Assembly: GCF_001425865.1 (NCBI RefSeq) | Contig: NZ_LMDS01000007.1 | Span: 1,156-65,155 of the forward strand | Length of the DNA stretch: 64,000 bases | Reading direction: 5' to 3' | Source: Rhizobacter sp. Root404 | GTDB taxonomy: Bacteria > Pseudomonadota > Gammaproteobacteria > Burkholderiales > Burkholderiaceae_C | Part shown: positions 41,627-50,612 of the stretch, piece by piece | Position numbering within the stretch: position 1 is the stretch's first letter | Layout: the number at the start of each line of letters is the position of its first letter | Notes under the pieces: generated by a model | Databases searched by the model: none | The model's input: the letters and a program-made list of their open reading frames with translations, nothing else | What the model was told of the DNA's origin: nothing | Made by a program: the position numbers and the translations under genes

Positions 41627-42296
41627 CCGGTCGCAGGGCCGCCGCGATGCACCCCTGTGCGACCCAGTAGGTCGCGAGGATCCACAACGACGCCAGCGGC
41701 AGCGCCGACGCGAACTTGTTGATCGCGAGCAGGCTGTCGGAGACCATGAACAGCGCTCCGCCGAGCGCGGCCGAGCGCGCGAACGCCGCGTCGGCCGAGC
41801 CCCGGGCGACACTGCTGCGCCACCACGCGCCCGCCTGCGCCGCCATCGTCGCCAGGCACACGACGTAGGCCACGACCGGCGCGCGCAAGGCGGTCGGGAT
41901 GCCCGGCCACAGCTGCGTGAGGATCAGCGCCGCGACGCCGCCGTATACCGCGAACACCACCGGTCGCGCCGCGAGCCGCAGCGGCACGCAGAACGCCGCG
42001 ATGTAGGCCAGGTGCGCGAGCAGGAAGGCGACCAGGCCGGGCAGGAAGCCCTCCTTCGGCCACAGCAAGGCCACGTCGCCCGCGAGCGACAGCACCAGCC
42101 CGACGAGCACGAGCCGGCGCTGCTTCGGTGCGTCGGCCCCGCGCGGCCAGGCGTACGCGATGACCAGGGCGGTCGTCAGCGGCTTCAGCACGAACAGCCA
42201 GGACGGCGGCAGCGTGCCCAGCGCCGCGAGGATCGCGCCGATGCCGCTCGCGAGCGCGAGCCCCGCCAGCGTCGGCAGCGCTCGCGCCGGCGTCAT
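41613..42296 (-). CDS. Lysoplasmalogenase / YhhN family membrane protein
   Basis: The 227-residue protein has about eight membrane segments and the YhhN/TMEM86 pattern: LKPLTTALVIAYAWPR, GLVLSLAGDVALLWP, FLLAHLAYIAAF and the late MVSDSLLAINKF. Animal homologues hydrolyse the vinyl-ether bond of lysoplasmalogens; the bacterial substrate is not certain. I chose MTPARALP at 42296 because GAAGG sits 7 bases upstream; an ATG at 42335 would add 13 residues. Confidence 0.87.
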   Translation of the reverse strand: MTPARALPTLAGLALASGIGAILAALGTLPPSWLFVLKPLTTALVIAYAWPRGADAPKQRRLVLVGLVLSLAGDVALLWPKEGFLPGLVAFLLAHLAYIAAFCVPLRLAARPVVFAVYGGVAALILTQLWPGIPTALRAPVVAYVVCLATMAAQAGAWWRSSVARGSADAAFARSAALGGALFMVSDSLLAINKFASALPLASLWILATYWVAQGCIAAALRPATSP

Positions 42297-42518
42297 GCGC
42301 GGGCCTTCGCCGGCAGCTTCGTTCGTCGTCCTCATCAAGTTCGGGGCTCCTCGCGCCGCGATTGTGCGTCCGTCGCGCGGGCCCCGATCCTGCTGCTTGC
42401 GGGGTGACCCCGGTTCCATGGGTGCGGGTGGTCGCAGACGGTGACAACCGCGACCTGCGTGGTCGGTTGTGTAACCGGCGCGCGCCAGGATTCAAGCTCT
42501 TCGAAAGCAGTTGAAACG

Positions 42519-44351
42519 ATGAATTCAGCTCAAGACACGATGCTGCGCCGCTTCGGTATCGCACTGACCTGGCGCCGGACCAGCGCACTGCTCGGCACCG
42601 CGGTATTGCTCAGTGCGTGCGGCGGCGGCAGCACCGGCGACGCGGGCAGCACCGACAGCACGCTCGCCGCCGGCACGACCGACCAGGAAGCGCTGAAGAA
42701 GCGTGCACCGGCGCCGTCTCCCGCGCCGTCCCCCGCGCCGGCACCTGCCCCGGGCCCCGCTCCCGCCCCCGCCCGCGCGATGACGACCGCCGATGCGGTG
42801 CGCCTCGCGGCCCAGGCGAGCTTTGGCCCGACCGAGGCGCTGGTCGCGTCGATCAGGAGCCAGGGCGCGCAGGCGTGGCTCACCGCGCAGCTGGCCTCGA
42901 GTGCATCCCGCTACAGCGGCGGCAATGGTGGCGAGGTGCACCAGTACACCGGCAGCGGCGACTTCTGCGACGGCAAGGGCAGCAACTGCTGGCGCGACTG
43001 GTCATCGACCGAGCCGCTGCTCTGGGACTTCTACCGCAACGCCGTCAACCAGCCCGATCAGCTGCGCCAGCGCGTCGCGTTCGCGTTGCAACAGATCGTG
43101 GTGATCAACAACCTCGAGGTCAGCGGCACCTACGGCTTCCGCCTCTACTACAACAACCTGCTCGACAACGCCTTCGGCAACTACCGCCAGGTGCTGACGA
43201 AGGTGGCGCTGTCGCCGGTGATGGGCGACTTCCTGAACAACGCGAACAACGACAAGGCCGCGCCGAACGAGAACTTCGCGCGCGAGCTGCTGCAGCTGTT
43301 CAGCGTCGGCACCTGCGAACTGAACGCCGACGGCAGCCTCAAGGGCGGCGTTTGCACCGCCACCTACGGCAACGGCACGGTGCGCTCGTATGCCTACGCG
43401 ATGACCGGCTGGACCTACCCGGCCGGCGGCGCCACGGCGTGGGGCTGCTGGCCCAAGGGCCTGAACTGCCGCTACTACGGCGGCGACATGGTGCCGGTCG
43501 CGAGCTTCCACGACACGGCCGAGCGCAAGCTGCTGTCCGGCATCACCGTCGCCGCCGGCACGGCCGCCGCGCCCGCGCTCGAAGCGGTGCTCGACAGCCT
43601 GATGGCGCACCCCAACATCGGCCCCTTCATCGGCAAGCAGCTGATCCAGCACCTCGTCGCGAGCAACCCGTCGCCGGCCTACGTGGGCCGCGTCGCCGCA
43701 GCGTTCAACGCCGGCAAGTACGGCAGCGTCGGGACCGGCGTGAAGGGCGACCTTGCCGCCACCGTCAGCGCTGTACTGCTCGACGCCGAAGCGCGCAGCG
43801 CGACCCCCGCCCGCAACGCCGGTCGCCTGCGCGAGCCGGCGCTGATGTTCGCGGGCGTGCTGCGCGCGCTGAACGGCCAGACCGACGGTCATGCGCTGAG
43901 CTGGTGGTGGGGCGCCAGCCTGCGCCAGCATGTGTTCCGCCCGCCGTCGGTGTTCAATTTCTACCCGCCGGATTACCCGGTGCCCGGCACCGCGCTGGTC
44001 GGTCCGGAATTCGGCGTCCACAGCGCCAACGCCGCGCTCGAGCGCCTGAACTACCTGACCTACCTGCTCGACTGGGGCGGCTCGCCACCGGAGGCGGACG
44101 TGCCGAACGCGGTCGGCAACAAGGTCGATCTCAACGCCTTCACGACCAGCGCGGCCGACGCTGCGGGGCTGGTCGACCGGCTCTCGGTGCTCGCCACCGG
44201 CGCGCCGCTGCCGGCCGCGCCGCGCGACAAGGTGATCGCCGCCGTCGCCTGGTGGACCGATCAGAACGACCCGACGAACTGGAAGACGAACCGGGTCAAG
44301 GCCGCCGCCTACCTCGTGTTCGGCTCGCCCAACTACCAGGTGATGCGCTGA
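42519..44351 (+). CDS. DUF1800 lipoprotein
   Basis: The 610-residue protein has a lipoprotein signal ending LLSACGGG (Cys34), a Pro/Ala repeat linker (about 70-87) and a DUF1800 domain: MTTADAVRLAAQASFGPTE, LRQRVAFALQQIVVIN, NFARELLQLFSVGTCELN, AYAMTGWTYP and FRPPSVFNFYPPDYPVPG. Function is unknown; the family occurs beside DUF1501 proteins and is suspected to act in the cell envelope. An ATG at 42540 gives a shorter signal. The DUF1501 gene starts one base after its stop. Confidence 0.88.
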   Translation: MNSAQDTMLRRFGIALTWRRTSALLGTAVLLSACGGGSTGDAGSTDSTLAAGTTDQEALKKRAPAPSPAPSPAPAPAPGPAPAPARAMTTADAVRLAAQASFGPTEALVASIRSQGAQAWLTAQLASSASRYSGGNGGEVHQYTGSGDFCDGKGSNCWRDWSSTEPLLWDFYRNAVNQPDQLRQRVAFALQQIVVINNLEVSGTYGFRLYYNNLLDNAFGNYRQVLTKVALSPVMGDFLNNANNDKAAPNENFARELLQLFSVGTCELNADGSLKGGVCTATYGNGTVRSYAYAMTGWTYPAGGATAWGCWPKGLNCRYYGGDMVPVASFHDTAERKLLSGITVAAGTAAAPALEAVLDSLMAHPNIGPFIGKQLIQHLVASNPSPAYVGRVAAAFNAGKYGSVGTGVKGDLAATVSAVLLDAEARSATPARNAGRLREPALMFAGVLRALNGQTDGHALSWWWGASLRQHVFRPPSVFNFYPPDYPVPGTALVGPEFGVHSANAALERLNYLTYLLDWGGSPPEADVPNAVGNKVDLNAFTTSAADAAGLVDRLSVLATGAPLPAAPRDKVIAAVAWWTDQNDPTNWKTNRVKAAAYLVFGSPNYQVMR

Positions 44352-44352
44352 G

Positions 44353-45795
44353 ATGAAGACCACCTCCACGACCCCGACCACGACCCGCCGCCGCTGGCTG
44401 CTCGGCAGCGGCGCCACGCTCGCCAGCGCGCTCGGCGCCGGCACACTCGCCAACCTGATGCACGCGCGCCCGGCCTACGCCGCCGACTACAAGGCGCTGG
44501 TCTGCATCTTCCTGTACGGCGGCAACGACGGCATGAACATGATCGTGCCGACCGACACCGCCCGCTACGACCAGTACGCGACGGTCCGCAAGGGCCTGGC
44601 GATCCCGAAGGCCAGCCTGGTGCCGCTGGCCGGCGTGAACTACGCGCTGCATCCGGCGATGTCCGCGCTCGCTGGCGCGTGGAGCGCCGGGCGCCTGGCG
44701 CCGGTGTTCAACGTCGGCCCGTTGGTGCAGCCGCTGACCAAGGCCCAGTACCGGGCCGCGGCGGCCAACTCCGAGGTGCTGCCGGACAGCCTGTTCTCGC
44801 ACTCCGATCAGCAGATCCTGTGGGAATCCGGCACCGGCGACGCGCTGGCCCGCACCGGCTGGGGCGGGCGCGCGTCGGAGACGCTGGCCACGGTCAACCC
44901 CGTGATCTCGGTCGCCGGCAGCGCGCGCTTCGGCCTGTCGACCTTGCAGACGCCGCTGCTGCTGCCCGGCCCGGGATCGACCTTCGGCGCCTACGGCCTG
45001 CAACCCGGCGACACCTGGGCGCCGCAGCTCGCCCGCAAGGCCGCGATCGACGCGCTCTATGCCGCTCCGCAGGACGTGGCGCTGGCCGACGCCTACACCG
45101 CCGCGCAACGCGACGCGTTCGCGATGTCGGCCCGCCTCGGCGCACTGGTCAAGACGAAGCCCGGTGACCCGGAGGCGATCGCCGCGATCGACACCGCGTT
45201 CGCGCCGATCACCGCGGCCGGCAAGATCACCAGCGGCCTGGGCAACCAGCTCTACCAGCTCGCCAAGCTGATCGCCGGCAACGCCACCGTGCAGGGCAAC
45301 CGGCAGCTCTTCTTCGCGTCGATGGGCGGCTTCGACACCCACGGCAACCAGCTCGTCACCGGCAGCCCGCTGGAAGGCGACCACGCCCGGCTGCTGAAGG
45401 AACTGGGCGACGCGCTGGCCGCCTTCAACGCCGCGCTGACCAACCTGGGCCTGGCCAACGCGGTCACGACCTTCACGCAGAGCGATTTCGGCCGCACGTT
45501 CGCGCCGAACAACAGCACCGGCACCGACCACGCCTGGGGCAACCAGCACCTGGTGATGGGGGGCGCGGTCAGGGGCGGGCTGACCTACGGCAGCTACCCG
45601 GAACTGGTGCTCGGCGGGCCGAACGACGTCGGCCAGGAGGCGTGGGAGCTGCAGGGCCGCTGGATCCCGACCACCGCGGTCGACCAGTACGCCGCCACGC
45701 TGCTCGGCTGGTTCGGCGCCACCGACGCCCAGCTGGACACGGTGCTGCCGAACCTGAAGAACTTCGGGACGGCCCGGCGGCTGGCGTTCCTCTGA
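44353..45795 (+). CDS. DUF1501 protein with twin-arginine signal
   Basis: The 480-residue protein carries an N-terminal RRRWLLGSGATLASALGAG signal, a likely Tat export peptide, and a DUF1501 domain of the alkaline-phosphatase/sulfatase superfamily type: LVCIFLYGGNDGMNMIVP, LPDSLFSHSDQQILWESG, SMGGFDTHGNQL, TTFTQSDFGRTFAPN and GTDHAWGNQHLVMGGAV. The conserved Asp and His residues in these motifs look like metal ligands, so a metal-dependent hydrolase is plausible but unproven. It is encoded immediately after its DUF1800 partner. Confidence 0.9.
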   Translation: MKTTSTTPTTTRRRWLLGSGATLASALGAGTLANLMHARPAYAADYKALVCIFLYGGNDGMNMIVPTDTARYDQYATVRKGLAIPKASLVPLAGVNYALHPAMSALAGAWSAGRLAPVFNVGPLVQPLTKAQYRAAAANSEVLPDSLFSHSDQQILWESGTGDALARTGWGGRASETLATVNPVISVAGSARFGLSTLQTPLLLPGPGSTFGAYGLQPGDTWAPQLARKAAIDALYAAPQDVALADAYTAAQRDAFAMSARLGALVKTKPGDPEAIAAIDTAFAPITAAGKITSGLGNQLYQLAKLIAGNATVQGNRQLFFASMGGFDTHGNQLVTGSPLEGDHARLLKELGDALAAFNAALTNLGLANAVTTFTQSDFGRTFAPNNSTGTDHAWGNQHLVMGGAVRGGLTYGSYPELVLGGPNDVGQEAWELQGRWIPTTAVDQYAATLLGWFGATDAQLDTVLPNLKNFGTARRLAFL

Positions 45796-45846
45796 GGCCG
45801 CCGGCGCGCGACACCCAAATAGTTAACGGATGAATTCACATTTCCC

Positions 45847-45873
45847 TCAAGCGCCCGGGGGTCCGGCCGAAGA
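45847..45873 (+). promoter_or_regulatory. Candidate sigma-28 (FliA) promoter of the c-di-GMP cluster
   Basis: TCAAGCGC (45847-45854), exactly 11 bases, then GCCGAAGA (45866-45873) resembles the flagellar sigma-28 consensus TAAAGTTT-N11-GCCGATAA, with six of eight matches in the -10 element. The message would begin about 75 bases before the MASE3-PAS-GGDEF-EAL gene. This would tie the cluster to the motility regulon. Confidence 0.5.
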
Positions 45874-45958
45874 CGGTTGACCGCGAGCTGCCATCGCCCC
45901 TGACGGCCGGCTCGCGGGCGGCGCTCGACGCGCCGCGACTGCAACCGGGCACCAGGCG

Positions 45959-48550
45959 ATGACTTCTTTCCCCCAGGGCAACGATCCAGCGAGCGCCATG
46001 CCGGGCACCGCCGTGCCCTCGATCAGCGCGGTGCACGGCCGCCGCCAGGCCGTCCTGCTCGCGCTGGCGCTGGTGCCGATGTTCGCGCTCTGGTGGTCCC
46101 CGGTGCGCCTGCCCGACGTCTGGGGCGGCCTGACCTACATCCAGTGGCACACCCTGCTCGAGCTCAGCTCGATGCTGGTCTGCGGCGCGATCGCCGCGGT
46201 CGCGTGGAACGCCCGCGAGCTCGAGGTGCCGCGCAGCGTCAACGTGCTCGGCAGCGCCTGCGGGGGCGCGCTGCTGCTCGACCTGGCCCACACGCTGTCG
46301 TTCCCCGGCATGCCCGATCTGGCCGGCGTCAACGACGCAACCCGCGCGGCCGCGCTGTTCATGGCCGGCCGGCTGCTGATCGCGGCGGCGATGCTGTGCG
46401 TCGCGGCGCTGCCCTGGCGCGCCGACGACCAGCCGCGCTGGACGCGGCACGCACCGCTGGCGGTCGTGGCCTACGTGCTGATCGTGCTCGGCTGGGTGTT
46501 CGGCTGGCGCGAGAGCCTGCCGGCGCTGGTGATCGAAGGCCAGTCGCTGACCTTCCTGAAGCATGCCGGCGAGGGCGTGCTGGTCGCGATGTTCCTCATT
46601 GCCGCGGCGCTCTTGGTGCGTCGCACCACGGCCGCCGCGCCGCCGCCGTTCGACGTGCCCTCGCTGCTGTGCGCCGCCGCGCTGATGGCCATCGGCGAAG
46701 CGGTGTTCACGATGTTCACGCGGCTGAGCGACCTCGCGCTGGTCGCGGGCCACCTTTACAAGGTCGCGGGCTTCTGGATGGTCTACCGCACCATCGTCGC
46801 CGACAGCATCCGCTCGCCCTACCAGCGCCTGCTCGACTCGCGCCACCGCCTGCGCCACAGCGAGGAAGAGCTGCGCACGATCACCGACAACATCCCGGCG
46901 ATGGTCGCATTCGTCGACAACGAGCAGCGCTACCAGTTCGTCAACCGCAACTACCAGCGCTGGCTCGGCAAGTCGCCCGAGCAGATGCTCGGCCGCACCG
47001 CGCTCGAGATCTTCGGCGAGGAGCACTACAGCATCCTGCGCCCGCACATCGAGCGCGCGCTCGCGGGCCAGACCTTCGCGATCGACCACCGGGTGACCGG
47101 CACCGAGCTCTCGCGCGGCCGCTGGTTCAACATCATGTACATGCCGAAGGTGCGCGCCGACGGTGGCGTCAGCGGCGTCTACATCCTGACCAGCGACGTG
47201 ACCGACGTGATGGTCGCCGAGCGCCGCGCGCTGTTCCTGGCCGAGCACGACGAGCTGACGACGCTGCCGAACCGCGCGACCTTCCAGTTCGCGGTCGGCA
47301 AGGCGCTCGACCACAGCACGCGCGATTCGAGCCAGTTCGCGGTCATCTTCGTCGACGTCGACCGCTTCAAGGTCATCAACGACACGCTCGGCCATGCCGC
47401 CGGCGATCACCTGTTGCAGGAACTCGCGAGCCGCATGAAGCACGTGGTGCGCGGCCGCGACCTCGTCGCCCGCATGGGTGGCGACGAGATGTGCCTGTTG
47501 CTGCACGACGTGCGCGACGCGTCCCATGCGGCCGAGATCGCCGAACGCATCCTCGGCGCGCTGCGCGTGCCGGTGGAACTGCGCAGCGGCATCCAGCACC
47601 ACGTCACCGTGTCGGCCGGTATCGCGGTGTTCCCGCAGGACGGGACCGACGTCGAGACGCTGCTGCGCCACGCCGACATCGCGATGTACCGCGCCAAGGC
47701 CGCGGGCCGCGACGGCTTTGCGCTGTTCGGCGCGCACGACGGCGGGCCGGCCGAAGCGCGCCTGAACCTCGAACTCGAACTGCGCACCGCGATCGACCTC
47801 GGCCAGCTCGTGCTGCACTACCAGCCCCGCGTCGACGTGATCACCGGCCGCCCGGCCGGCATGGAAGCGCTGGTGCGCTGGCAGCACCCGGAGCGCGGCC
47901 TGCTGGCGCCCGGGCACTTCATCGACATCGCCGAAGAGACCGGCCTGATCGTGCCGATGGGCGCGTGGGTGATGCGCCAGGCCGCCGCCGCGCTGCGACG
48001 GCTGCACGAGTCCGGCGCGACCGGCCTGACGATGTCGGTCAACGTCAGCGCGCGCCAGTTCAAGAACCCGCGGCTGGTCGACGAGGTCGCCGAGATGCTG
48101 GCGATCGCCGGCTGCGCGCCGCACCAGATCGAGCTCGAACTGACCGAGAGCGCGGTGATGGACCAGCCCGACGCGGCCGAGGCGACCATGCGCCGGCTCA
48201 AGGCGATCGGCGTGCGACTGGCGATGGACGATTTCGGCACCGGCTACTCGTCGCTGGCGGCGCTCAAGCGCTTCCCGGTCGACTGCGTGAAGATCGATCG
48301 CTCGTTCGTCAATGACATCCCCGCCGACAGCGACGACGCCGCGCTGACCCGCGCCATCATCGCGATGGGCCACTCGCTCGGCCTGCATGTCGTCGCCGAG
48401 GGCGTCGAGCGGCGCGACCAGCTCGACTTCCTGCGCCGCGAGGGCTGCGACGAATACCAGGGCTACCTGTTCGGCAAGCCGATGCCCGAAGCGGCGCTGG
48501 TCGCGCTGCTGGCCCAGACGATGCGCCCCGTCCTGGTGGCGGTGAGCTGA
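45959..48550 (+). CDS. MASE3-PAS-GGDEF-EAL cyclic-di-GMP enzyme
   Basis: The 863-residue membrane protein has a MASE3-like sensor of about seven helices (residues 28-275; WGGLTYIQWHTLLELSSMLV), a PAS domain (about 300-410; DNIPAMVAFVDNEQRYQFVN), a GGDEF domain and an EAL domain. The GGDEF signature is degenerate (MGGDEM near 507) but has an RxxD inhibitory site five residues before it. The EAL part keeps MEALVRWQHPERG (Glu635), the DDFGTGYSS loop and EGVER, as expected for active phosphodiesterases. It may mainly degrade cyclic-di-GMP. It heads a three-gene cluster and has a sigma-28-like promoter. Confidence 0.92.
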   Translation: MTSFPQGNDPASAMPGTAVPSISAVHGRRQAVLLALALVPMFALWWSPVRLPDVWGGLTYIQWHTLLELSSMLVCGAIAAVAWNARELEVPRSVNVLGSACGGALLLDLAHTLSFPGMPDLAGVNDATRAAALFMAGRLLIAAAMLCVAALPWRADDQPRWTRHAPLAVVAYVLIVLGWVFGWRESLPALVIEGQSLTFLKHAGEGVLVAMFLIAAALLVRRTTAAAPPPFDVPSLLCAAALMAIGEAVFTMFTRLSDLALVAGHLYKVAGFWMVYRTIVADSIRSPYQRLLDSRHRLRHSEEELRTITDNIPAMVAFVDNEQRYQFVNRNYQRWLGKSPEQMLGRTALEIFGEEHYSILRPHIERALAGQTFAIDHRVTGTELSRGRWFNIMYMPKVRADGGVSGVYILTSDVTDVMVAERRALFLAEHDELTTLPNRATFQFAVGKALDHSTRDSSQFAVIFVDVDRFKVINDTLGHAAGDHLLQELASRMKHVVRGRDLVARMGGDEMCLLLHDVRDASHAAEIAERILGALRVPVELRSGIQHHVTVSAGIAVFPQDGTDVETLLRHADIAMYRAKAAGRDGFALFGAHDGGPAEARLNLELELRTAIDLGQLVLHYQPRVDVITGRPAGMEALVRWQHPERGLLAPGHFIDIAEETGLIVPMGAWVMRQAAAALRRLHESGATGLTMSVNVSARQFKNPRLVDEVAEMLAIAGCAPHQIELELTESAVMDQPDAAEATMRRLKAIGVRLAMDDFGTGYSSLAALKRFPVDCVKIDRSFVNDIPADSDDAALTRAIIAMGHSLGLHVVAEGVERRDQLDFLRREGCDEYQGYLFGKPMPEAALVALLAQTMRPVLVAVS

Positions 48551-48560
48551 GGCCCCGACG

Positions 48561-50612
48561 ATGAGCCGCGCCGCCACCCTCCGCCGCTGGTGCCTTGGCT
48601 TGGGCTGGTGTGCAGCGCTGACGCTGGCAGGTGCCACGCTGGTGCCGGCGCGCGCGCAGTCGTTCGACAGCGTGACCGCCCGGATCCTCGCGCTGGAGGA
48701 CAGCGGCCGCGGGCGCCCGTTCGACGCCGCGCAGGCGCTCGAAGCGCTGCTGCCGGCGACCGCCCCGCACGGTGCGCAGCGCCTGGAGCTGTTGACCGTC
48801 CAGGGCCTCGTGCTGGCCGCCGGGGCGCCCGCCGACAGCATCGAACCCGCGGCCACCCGGCTCGAGGCCTGGGCCCGCGAGCCGGGCGCCCCGAACGCCG
48901 CCGCGGCCGGCTCCGCCGCGAAACTGGTACGGGCCCGCTCGGTCGCGCGCGACGGCAACCTGCAGCGCGCCGACGCGATGATGCAGGAGGTGATGGCCAC
49001 GCTGCCGACGATGCTGCTGCCGCGCGAGCGCTTCCGCTACATCTTCACCCACGGCTACATCAAGGACCACGCCGGCCAGCTCGAAGCGGCCGTGCGGATG
49101 CACCACGAAGTGCTCGCGATCGCCGACGCGCAGGGCGATCCGTGGCGGCAGTCCGAGGCGCGCAGCGCGCTCGCGTACAGCTACTACGGCGCCAAGCAGT
49201 TCGAGCGGGCGCGCGCGATCGGCGGCGAGGCGGTGGCGATCGCCGAGAAGGCCGACGATCCGGTGTCGCTCGGGCGTGCCCTGACCGTCGTCGGCATCGT
49301 GCTCGACAGCCTGGGCGACCAGCTCGGCGAACGCCGCTCGTTCGAGGCCGCAATCGTCGCGGCACGCCGCGCCGGCGCGAAGGCCGACGAAGCGCGCTAC
49401 CTCGCGAACCTGGCCGACTTCTTCCTGAAGAACGGCGAGTACCGGATCGCCCTGACCCGCGCCGAAGCGGCGCTGCCGCTGGCCCGCGACCTCAAGGACG
49501 CCAACATCGAGATGGTCGCGCTGGCCAACATGGGGCTGGCGCACATCGCGTTGCAGCACCTCGAGCTCGGCAAGCGCTACGTGCGCGACGCGATCGCGAT
49601 CGACGAGGGGCGCGGCTCGCTGACCGGCGTGACCGACACGCTGGAGGAACTCGGCACCTACCTCGAGAAGGCCGGCGACCTCGCGGGCGCCGCCAGCGCC
49701 TACCACCAGCACCGCCGGCTGGCGACGACGCTGCTGCGCGACGACCAGCAGAAGTCCATCCTCGCGATGCAGGAGCAGTACGACGCCGACCGGCGCAGCC
49801 GTGAACTGGCCTTGCTGAACCGCGAGAACGAGATCAAGGCCGAGCAGTTGCACCGGCGCGACCTGCAGCAGCACCTGTGGTGGCTGCTGGCGGCGGCGTT
49901 CGTGATGTCGTTCGCGGTCGTCGGGCTGCTGTACCGCCGCGTGCGCCAGACCAACCGACAGCTCACGACGAGCAACGAGATGCTCAAGGTGCAGGGCGAG
50001 CGCGACCCGCTCACCGGTCTGGCCAACCGCCGCCACTTCCAGAGCGTGATGCGGCAGCTCGCCGACGACGGCAAGCTGACCGGCACCGTGTACCTGGTCG
50101 ACATCGATCACTTCAAGCACGTCAACGACCGCCACGGCCACAGTGCCGGCGACGCGGTGCTGGTCGAAGTCGCGAAGCGCCTGCGCGAGACGCTGCGCGA
50201 GGAGGACCTGATCGTGCGCTGGGGCGGCGAGGAGTTCCTCGTCGTCGTGCAGGCACTCGCGCCGGACCAGGTCGACACGCTGGCGCAGCGCATGCTCGGC
50301 GCGCTCGACCGCACGCCGGTGGTCTGCGAGAAACAGCGCATCGCCGTGACGGCCTCGATCGGCTACGCGACGTTCCCGATCGGCCCGGCCCTGGTGCGCG
50401 TGACCTGGGAGCGCGCCATCAACCTCGTCGACACCGCCATGTACCTCGCCAAGGCCCACGGCCGCAACCGGGCCTACGGCGTCCGCCTGCTCCATGCGCG
50501 CGACGAAGCGTCGATCGAGGCGATCACGTGCTCGCTGGAAACTGCCTGGCGCGACGGCCAGGTGGCGCTCACGCTGCTCCAAGGGCGCACCCCACTGGCG
50601 GTGGCCGCATGA
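48561..50612 (+). CDS. Membrane diguanylate cyclase with periplasmic TPR sensor (paralogue 1)
   Basis: The 683-residue protein has a signal peptide (MSRAATLRRWCLGLGWCAAL, cut after ARA), TPR-like helical repeats outside the membrane (about 50-400), a short coiled coil, one membrane helix (HLWWLLAAAFVMSFAVVGLLY, about 436-455) and a cytoplasmic GGDEF domain. The active site GGEEF (about 555-559) and the RxxD inhibitory site (REED) five residues before it are intact, so it should make cyclic-di-GMP with product control. The next gene is a close paralogue and overlaps the stop by four bases. Confidence 0.92.
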   Translation: MSRAATLRRWCLGLGWCAALTLAGATLVPARAQSFDSVTARILALEDSGRGRPFDAAQALEALLPATAPHGAQRLELLTVQGLVLAAGAPADSIEPAATRLEAWAREPGAPNAAAAGSAAKLVRARSVARDGNLQRADAMMQEVMATLPTMLLPRERFRYIFTHGYIKDHAGQLEAAVRMHHEVLAIADAQGDPWRQSEARSALAYSYYGAKQFERARAIGGEAVAIAEKADDPVSLGRALTVVGIVLDSLGDQLGERRSFEAAIVAARRAGAKADEARYLANLADFFLKNGEYRIALTRAEAALPLARDLKDANIEMVALANMGLAHIALQHLELGKRYVRDAIAIDEGRGSLTGVTDTLEELGTYLEKAGDLAGAASAYHQHRRLATTLLRDDQQKSILAMQEQYDADRRSRELALLNRENEIKAEQLHRRDLQQHLWWLLAAAFVMSFAVVGLLYRRVRQTNRQLTTSNEMLKVQGERDPLTGLANRRHFQSVMRQLADDGKLTGTVYLVDIDHFKHVNDRHGHSAGDAVLVEVAKRLRETLREEDLIVRWGGEEFLVVVQALAPDQVDTLAQRMLGALDRTPVVCEKQRIAVTASIGYATFPIGPALVRVTWERAINLVDTAMYLAKAHGRNRAYGVRLLHARDEASIEAITCSLETAWRDGQVALTLLQGRTPLAVAA

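Noticed and set aside
42700..42790. GC-rich repeated DNA resembling a tandem repeat array
   Set aside because: It encodes the Pro/Ala linker of the DUF1800 lipoprotein in frame, so codon repetition explains it.
45836..49000. 1054-codon open frame antisense to the MASE3-PAS-GGDEF-EAL gene
   Set aside because: The translation is His/Arg/Ala-rich low-complexity sequence, while the plus strand has clear PAS, GGDEF and EAL motifs over the same bases.
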